A stretch of 27,213 bases of DNA, taken from the NCBI GenBank assembly GCA_023954595.1, contig JAGSHJ010000002.1, positions 1-27,213 of the forward strand, read 5' to 3'. This stretch comes from Bacteriovoracaceae bacterium (lineage in GTDB: Bacteria; Bdellovibrionota; Bacteriovoracia; Bacteriovoracales; Bacteriovoracaceae). A program made the translations under genes and the position numbers. The notes beneath the pieces were generated by a model. That model was not told where the DNA came from. It was given only the letters and a program-made list of their open reading frames with translations, and made no database searches. Below are positions 22,138-27,213 of the stretch, piece after piece; position 1 is the stretch's first letter, and each line of letters begins with the position of its first letter.

Positions 22138-25100
22138 ATTGAAGCTGATAGTATTGACCCTGTTTCTCTGGATGTGGAATAAACCAACCAGGATTTCCGT
22201 TTTTATCCTTGCCAAGCTTTGCACCCAACACAGGTGGACTTAAACAATTCATCTGGTCTGTTTTCAACTCTCTTCCATTAGACGGCATCACCCCACCAAC
22301 TTGTAACTCTGTGACAACTTGTTTGATGACATCTTTTACAAAATCTAGCTCAGTCTGTGTGTGTGCAAGATTAATGAACCACGGAAAGCCATCATATTGG
22401 TGCACACCATGCATTCTTAAATTAGCGAAAAATAGGTCTGAGTGGATATAATCACCATCAATCCATTTAGGCTTAACTAGGGACCCAAAGTTAGCAAAGC
22501 GAAGATTAGACCCCACCACTTCACAATAAGAGTTAATATCATCAACCCACTGTTGTGTTTTGTGATTGAGGTCTGACAGGCCGTGAGTGCTTTCTCTCTT
22601 TATGATTTCTAAGGCCTTCTTGGCAGCTGCCAAAGCTAGGGGGTGCCTTACAAATGTTCCTGCGAAATATGTAACTCCTACTGTTGGGATAGAATCATCA
22701 CCAAATTCCCAATGCCCACCGTCTAGAGCGTCCATGTACTTGCTTTTCCCGGAAAGCACACCTATTGGCATTCCGCCCCCTACGATCTTTCCATAAGTAC
22801 ATAAATCTGCTCCGACATCAAAGTGTGCTTGCGCTCCACCAGGGTGAATTCTAAAACCAGTTATAACCTCATCAAAGATCAAGCAAACGTCGTGTTGTTC
22901 AGTTAATGTTCTCAGTTTTTGTAGAAACTCTTTGGGATGAAAATCACAGCGCCTGCTTTGAACAGGTTCAACTAAAACAGCAGCAAGCTCACCTTGCTCA
23001 CATAATGATTTTATCTTCTCAAAAGACTCATCAGTTCCATAATCTAGAACGACCATCTCTTTAACTGAGCTGGAGTGTACTCCGGGTGCTGCAGGCAGGG
23101 ATTTACCACTAGAACTTGCCCTAACGATAACTTCATCATTTATTCCATGATAAGAACCACTAAAGCATACGATGGTCTCCCTTCCACTGACTGTTCGGGC
23201 CACACGCATAGCACCTAGTACGGCCTCAGATCCAGTATTACAAAAAGCACTTCTTTCATTTCCTGTAAGTTCACTTATCAGACTTGCGACTTCTGACACC
23301 AGTGGGCTTTGAGGGCCAATTTCCATTCCAATATCAATTTGTCTTTTTATTGCTTCATTAATCTCTCTATTATTATTTCCAAAGAAGTTAGATCCAAATC
23401 CACAGAGCATATCCACATATTCATTTCCATCGAGATCAATTAGCTTCTGCCCAACGGATGATTTAGTTACAATTGGATAGACCATTTCTTTAGATTCAGG
23501 TTTAAAACCTGTAACAACCCGAGGATCAGAGTGAATCTTACGACTCTCCTGTGTGAAGGCCTTGGATCTCGAAGTCTTCGCATTGTATTTGGTTATAAAT
23601 GTTTTTATAAACTCTATTGATTTTTCATCAAGAGTGCTTTTATTTGAGCTAATTTTGGCCATTGCGCCAAAGTTCTTTTTCTCCTTGGGACTCTCGTCTT
23701 GGACAGGCCTTGAAGGGGGTACTTGTTTAGCTTGCGCAGGCTGAGGGTTGTTTTGAGCCTTGCTGCCTAGAACCTCAAGTTGTAGCTTCATGATTTGCAA
23801 TTGTTCTTTAACTAATGCATCAACACTTGAATCAGAAATTTGCACTTTAGAGGTTGAAACACATTCAGTATTTAAAAGATTAGTTTCGACAGTATCTGCA
23901 GGGACAGAGTCTTCTTCCATGCTCACAAAGTCTGCTAAAAACTCTGTGAGTTTTTGGACGTCATCATGCTGCTCAGTAAGTTGTCTAAAGCTAATTTCCT
24001 GCTTAAACTCTTTTTTTAACTTCAAAGCAATTTGGGTCAGAAACAGTGAGTCCATTCCCATTTCAAAAAAACTAGTTTCATCAGAAAAGTCAGCAATCTC
24101 TATGCCTGAAGCTGATTCAATCACCTCTACAATTCTATCCCTTAACTTTGTCTTTGCTGATTGCATTTTCTCACCTCTATCTAATGTATTGTTCTCTTTA
24201 TTTATTGGTGTCGTTTCGTTTGCCTCTAACCAGTATTCTTTACCTCCAAATTCGTAAGTCACAGTGGAGGTTATCTTTGGCGTACGTCCTTCAAACAAAA
24301 GCTCTTTATGAAAATCGATACCCTCCTGCCACAATTTTCCAAGACAGGCTAGAAAAGCGCGGAGTTCATTGGCAGTATCTTGTGACGATAGAGAGAAAAA
24401 GCTTGCTTTTACTTTTTTATGAACGGCCTCACTCATCCCAAGTTGACGTAGAGTGGTTCTAGGTCCTATTTCTAAAAAAATGTTACTCTCATTAATTTGC
24501 TTTCCAATTGCCGGAGCAAACATAACAGGCCTTGCAACATGCTCTGCCCAATAGCCAGGTTCACAGAAATGGCCTACTTCTAAATCACCTGTAACAGTAG
24601 AGATCATTGGAAGACTCGGAGGATTAAATTTAAACTTGGTGAGAAATGATTTAAATTCATCAACCATGGGACTCATCATCTTTGAATGAAAAGCATGTGA
24701 AGTGTGCAATAGCTTAGTGCTCACACCATCCGCCGATAGTTCCTTTTCTAGTTTTTTAATATCTGCTGTTGGCCCAGCAACTACTGTAGATTGTCTTGCA
24801 TTAACGGCCGCAACTTGAATACTCTCTGGCAGTATGGCATCTATACCCTCTTTAGGTAGAGCGACACTCATCATGCTGCCAGGCTCAATACCTGACATAA
24901 GCTCACTTCTTTTAGCCACGATTTCTATAGCTTGCTCTATTGAGAGAACTCCGTTGAAGACACAAGCACATAACTCTCCTATGCTATGGCCAATGTAACC
25001 AGAGGCCTTTATTCCAAATCTTTGCACTAGACGCCCAAGACAGTATTCAAATATTAAAATTGCAGGCTGTGTATAAAAGGTATTATTTAATGCATCCTCT

Positions 25101-27213
25101 TCCCTTGCATCCCCCAACATGACGGCCTTCAAATCTTTAGACATAAATTGAGAAGCGACTTCACAACAATACTCAAAGTCACTCCTAAAGCTTGGAAATG
25201 CCTCCATCAGCTCCTTGCCCATACCCACATATTGTGAGCCCTGGCCTGGAAACATAAAAACGACCTGCTTGTCTGCTTTCTTGGTAATTGGTGACCACGC
25301 TGATCCGCTTGCCCGAGTGGTCCTAAAACCAAACTCTTCCCTTTTGCACAAGGTATAAGATGTATCGACATGATTAGTTTTTTTAAGAGTCTGATCCAAT
25401 TTGGATTGCATACTTTTCAAGGCCTGTTCTGTTTTGGCACTAAGAAAAAATAGCTCCTCACGCCTTTTAGTTGGTTCTAGTTCTTTTGTTATTGGCCCTT
25501 GAATAAGTACATGGGCATTGGTGCCACCGACACCAAAAGAAGAAACCCCTATGAGCTTGCCTTCTTTTATGGAGGTATTTTTCTGAACCGGTGTAAACCA
25601 TGATTTTTCGAAATCAATATTAGGATTTGTACCTTGCATACCAATGGAAGCAGGAACGAGCTTGTGTTTAAAAATCAGGCAGGCCTTAATTACACCAGCG
25701 ACGCCTGCAGCAGCAGTCATATGTCCAACATTGGACTTGATACTGCCTAGAAGGCATTTATGCGATGGAGCTGCTCCTAATGATTCAAATGCACGAGATA
25801 AAGCGGCAACCTCTATTGGATCACCAACAGGTGTAGCTGTCCCATGACCTTCAATATAAGCAACATCTTCTGGACTAAGATTAGCATCGTCAAAGGCCAT
25901 AAGAATTGCATCAGTCTGACCTTGAATACTTGGTGCTGTGAAGCTCATTTTATCATTGCCGTCGTTATTTATACCAACACCTTTAATGATGCCCAAAATT
26001 TCTTGCCCTCTCTCAATTGCAAGCTCTTTTGGCATAAGTGTTACGACACCAGCACCATTAGTGAAGACAGTACCAGTTGCATTGGAGGAATATGGCCTAC
26101 AGCTACCATCAGAAGAATAAATAGCTCCTTCTTGATGCATGTAACCAGTTTTTAGCTGCCCATCAATCGATATACCTCCAGCAAGGGCCATATCACATTG
26201 TCCATTTCTAATTGCCTGAACCGCTTGAGCGATAGCAACCAAAGAGGTAGAACAACCGGTATGAATGCTTACTGCAGGTCCTTTTAGATTTAATTTATAG
26301 GCAATCCTTGTTGCAATATAGTCCTTTTCATTGGCAAGCATGACGTTGAATTCACCAAACTCTTCGATTTTATCTTTATGATAGGCCAGGTTATTTTGGT
26401 AAGTATTGTTTGCACAACCAGCAAAGATACCAATGACTTCTTCGCATTTATTCGGATTAATACCGGCCAACTCCAACGCTTCCCAATTAAGCTCTAAAAA
26501 TTTGCGCTGTTGTGGGTCCATCAACTCGGCCTCACGTGGCGTCATACCAAAGAATGCAGCATCAAAGCGTTTACAGTCCTTATATTCACCAGTGGCCAAG
26601 ACATAGTTTTTATTTTTAACTAAATTTCTATCAATACTAGGGTGTAATTTATCAGCAGAGAATTTCTCTATGCCCTCTTTGTTAGAAGATAGCATCTCCC
26701 ATAATTCATCAATGCTATTTGCACCGGGAAAGCGACCAGTCATGGACACAATAGCTATGTCTGTACCACCTTGTTGTTTGATGGTTCTTGAGTTTTTTGA
26801 TTTCTTAGGTTTTATGAGGCAGGCCTGCTGGCGGACTGTCGCCGCCTCAAAAAGTTCAACTGCACTAATATTAGGTCTGAGCGTTTTGAGTTTTTCAACT
26901 AGATCCATAGCAAGAAGCGATGTCCCACCCAAATCAAAGAATTTATCATTAACACCAACTTCATCTATCGATAAAAGCCCCTTCCATATCTCTGCAATTT
27001 CTTTTTCAAGTGAATTCTTCGGGGCTTCGTATTCACTGGCGAGATCTCCTCTTTCAATTTTTGGCATAGGAAGTTCTTCACGATTTAGTTTACCTGAGGG
27101 AGTTAGTGGGAAAGAATCAACTGCCACCACAAATTTTGGCAACATGTATTCTGGAAGAGATTCTCTTAAGTGTTCTTTAAGTACTTTTTCGCAATGCTCT
27201 CCACAAACATAAA
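22136..27213 (-). CDS. Hybrid NRPS-PKS: (A)-PCP-KS-AT-ACP-aminotransferase, 5' end outside window
   Basis: The frame is open to the right edge. Upstream of Met at 27145 it reads ...HLRESLPEY, joining the A10 region (LTPSGKLNREELP), so the protein starts with a truncated A domain. Counting from that Met, domains are: PCP 27010-26822 (GGTS76L), KS 26764-25502 (C298 in TGCSTS, H434, H475), AT 25264-24401 (GHS721IG, R746, HAFH at 817-820, which marks malonyl-CoA), ACP 24157-23921 (GMDS1033L), a coiled/proline-rich linker (about 1105-1160), and a class III PLP aminotransferase 23653-22301 (FD1425EVITGFR, PLP lysine K1453 in YGKIVGGG). There is no KR, DH, ER or methyltransferase, so the beta-keto thioester should go directly to transamination. 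This order matches the amination modules of mycosubtilin/iturin and microcystin synthetases. The C-terminal tail GAKLGKDKNGNPGWFIP resembles the linker that elsewhere leads into a C domain, which here begins the next gene. Confidence 0.95.
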   Translation of the reverse strand, partial: YVCGEHCEKVLKEHLRESLPEYMLPKFVVAVDSFPLTPSGKLNREELPMPKIERGDLASEYEAPKNSLEKEIAEIWKGLLSIDEVGVNDKFFDLGGTSLLAMDLVEKLKTLRPNISAVELFEAATVRQQACLIKPKKSKNSRTIKQQGGTDIAIVSMTGRFPGANSIDELWEMLSSNKEGIEKFSADKLHPSIDRNLVKNKNYVLATGEYKDCKRFDAAFFGMTPREAELMDPQQRKFLELNWEALELAGINPNKCEEVIGIFAGCANNTYQNNLAYHKDKIEEFGEFNVMLANEKDYIATRIAYKLNLKGPAVSIHTGCSTSLVAIAQAVQAIRNGQCDMALAGGISIDGQLKTGYMHQEGAIYSSDGSCRPYSSNATGTVFTNGAGVVTLMPKELAIERGQEILGIIKGVGINNDGNDKMSFTAPSIQGQTDAILMAFDDANLSPEDVAYIEGHGTATPVGDPIEVAALSRAFESLGAAPSHKCLLGSIKSNVGHMTAAAGVAGVIKACLIFKHKLVPASIGMQGTNPNIDFEKSWFTPVQKNTSIKEGKLIGVSSFGVGGTNAHVLIQGPITKELEPTKRREELFFLSAKTEQALKSMQSKLDQTLKKTNHVDTSYTLCKREEFGFRTTRASGSAWSPITKKADKQVVFMFPGQGSQYVGMGKELMEAFPSFRSDFEYCCEVASQFMSKDLKAVMLGDAREEDALNNTFYTQPAILIFEYCLGRLVQRFGIKASGYIGHSIGELCACVFNGVLSIEQAIEIVAKRSELMSGIEPGSMMSVALPKEGIDAILPESIQVAAVNARQSTVVAGPTADIKKLEKELSADGVSTKLLHTSHAFHSKMMSPMVDEFKSFLTKFKFNPPSLPMISTVTGDLEVGHFCEPGYWAEHVARPVMFAPAIGKQINESNIFLEIGPRTTLRQLGMSEAVHKKVKASFFSLSSQDTANELRAFLACLGKLWQEGIDFHKELLFEGRTPKITSTVTYEFGGKEYWLEANETTPINKENNTLDRGEKMQSAKTKLRDRIVEVIESASGIEIADFSDETSFFEMGMDSLFLTQIALKLKKEFKQEISFRQLTEQHDDVQKLTEFLADFVSMEEDSVPADTVETNLLNTECVSTSKVQISDSSVDALVKEQLQIMKLQLEVLGSKAQNNPQPAQAKQVPPSRPVQDESPKEKKNFGAMAKISSNKSTLDEKSIEFIKTFITKYNAKTSRSKAFTQESRKIHSDPRVVTGFKPESKEMVYPIVTKSSVGQKLIDLDGNEYVDMLCGFGSNFFGNNNREINEAIKRQIDIGMEIGPQSPLVSEVASLISELTGNERSAFCNTGSEAVLGAMRVARTVSGRETIVCFSGSYHGINDEVIVRASSSGKSLPAAPGVHSSSVKEMVVLDYGTDESFEKIKSLCEQGELAAVLVEPVQSRRCDFHPKEFLQKLRTLTEQHDVCLIFDEVITGFRIHPGGAQAHFDVGADLCTYGKIVGGGMPIGVLSGKSKYMDALDGGHWEFGDDSIPTVGVTYFAGTFVRHPLALAAAKKALEIIKRESTHGLSDLNHKTQQWVDDINSYCEVVGSNLRFANFGSLVKPKWIDGDYIHSDLFFANLRMHGVHQYDGFPWFINLAHTQTELDFVKDVIKQVVTELQVGGVMPSNGRELKTDQMNCLSPPVLGAKLGKDKNGNPGWFIPHPEKQGQYYQLQ

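Noticed and set aside
22128..22187. Longer N-terminus of the NRPS from 22187
   Set aside because: No ribosome site, and the extra 20 residues overlap the end of the previous gene; AAGGA stands directly before ATG 22127.
23760..24257. 165-residue plus-strand frame opposite the ACP
   Set aside because: Serine-rich antisense translation of the ACP and linker, with no ribosome site or domain.
26670..27212. Plus-strand 180-residue open frame opposite the megasynthase
   Set aside because: It is antisense to the PCP/KS region, Ser/Thr-rich with no recognisable domain, and the minus frame has clear catalytic motifs.

Overview
This is a dense, AT-rich window (about 40% GC by eye) from a Gram-negative bacterium. 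Evidence for an outer membrane is the lipoprotein signal peptides, a predicted outer-membrane barrel and peptidoglycan enzymes. The mix of families, including a Na+:alanine symporter, PilZ proteins, many secreted proteins and FIST signalling, would suit a marine Bdellovibrionota/Bacteriovorax-type organism, but that is a guess from gene content and not a marker-based assignment. No rRNA, tRNA, IS element or CRISPR array was seen. No gene-free stretch exceeds 300 bases; the longest is 1661-1921.

Left part (1-13154): a mosaic of short transcription units on both strands. It holds the 3' end of a TgpA-like transglutaminase, a secreted serine beta-lactamase-like hydrolase divergent from a lytic transglycosylase lipoprotein plus a membrane PilZ protein, a Na+:alanine symporter with a clear terminator, a lipoprotein zinc metalloprotease, a small membrane protein, an SDR oxidoreductase, an outer-membrane barrel protein, a FIST sensor / histidine kinase / ThpR operon, a secreted transglutaminase-elicitor-like protein and an FMN reductase. 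Several convergent neighbours share their 3' ends.

Right part (13129-27213, all minus strand, transcribed right to left): a secondary-metabolite operon that runs off the right edge. The first visible gene encodes (A)-PCP-KS-AT-ACP-aminotransferase. The second encodes C-PCP-C-A-PCP-TE. Next come a secreted GH123/DUF4091-like protein, coupled to the synthetase by overlap, and a polyprenyl-phosphate sugar-1-phosphate transferase.

Reading the assembly line: an acyl or aminoacyl starter loaded by the truncated A domain is extended with malonate by KS-AT-ACP. The unreduced beta-keto group is converted to a beta-amine by the in-line aminotransferase, as in mycosubtilin/iturin and microcystin synthetases. 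The chain then passes to a C-PCP module that has no A domain, then to a module whose A-domain code reads like glycine, and is released by the thioesterase. The A-less module, the split of the polypeptide exactly at the aminotransferase/C junction, and the coupling to a secreted glycosidase-like protein and a sugar transferase make this the most interesting part of the window.
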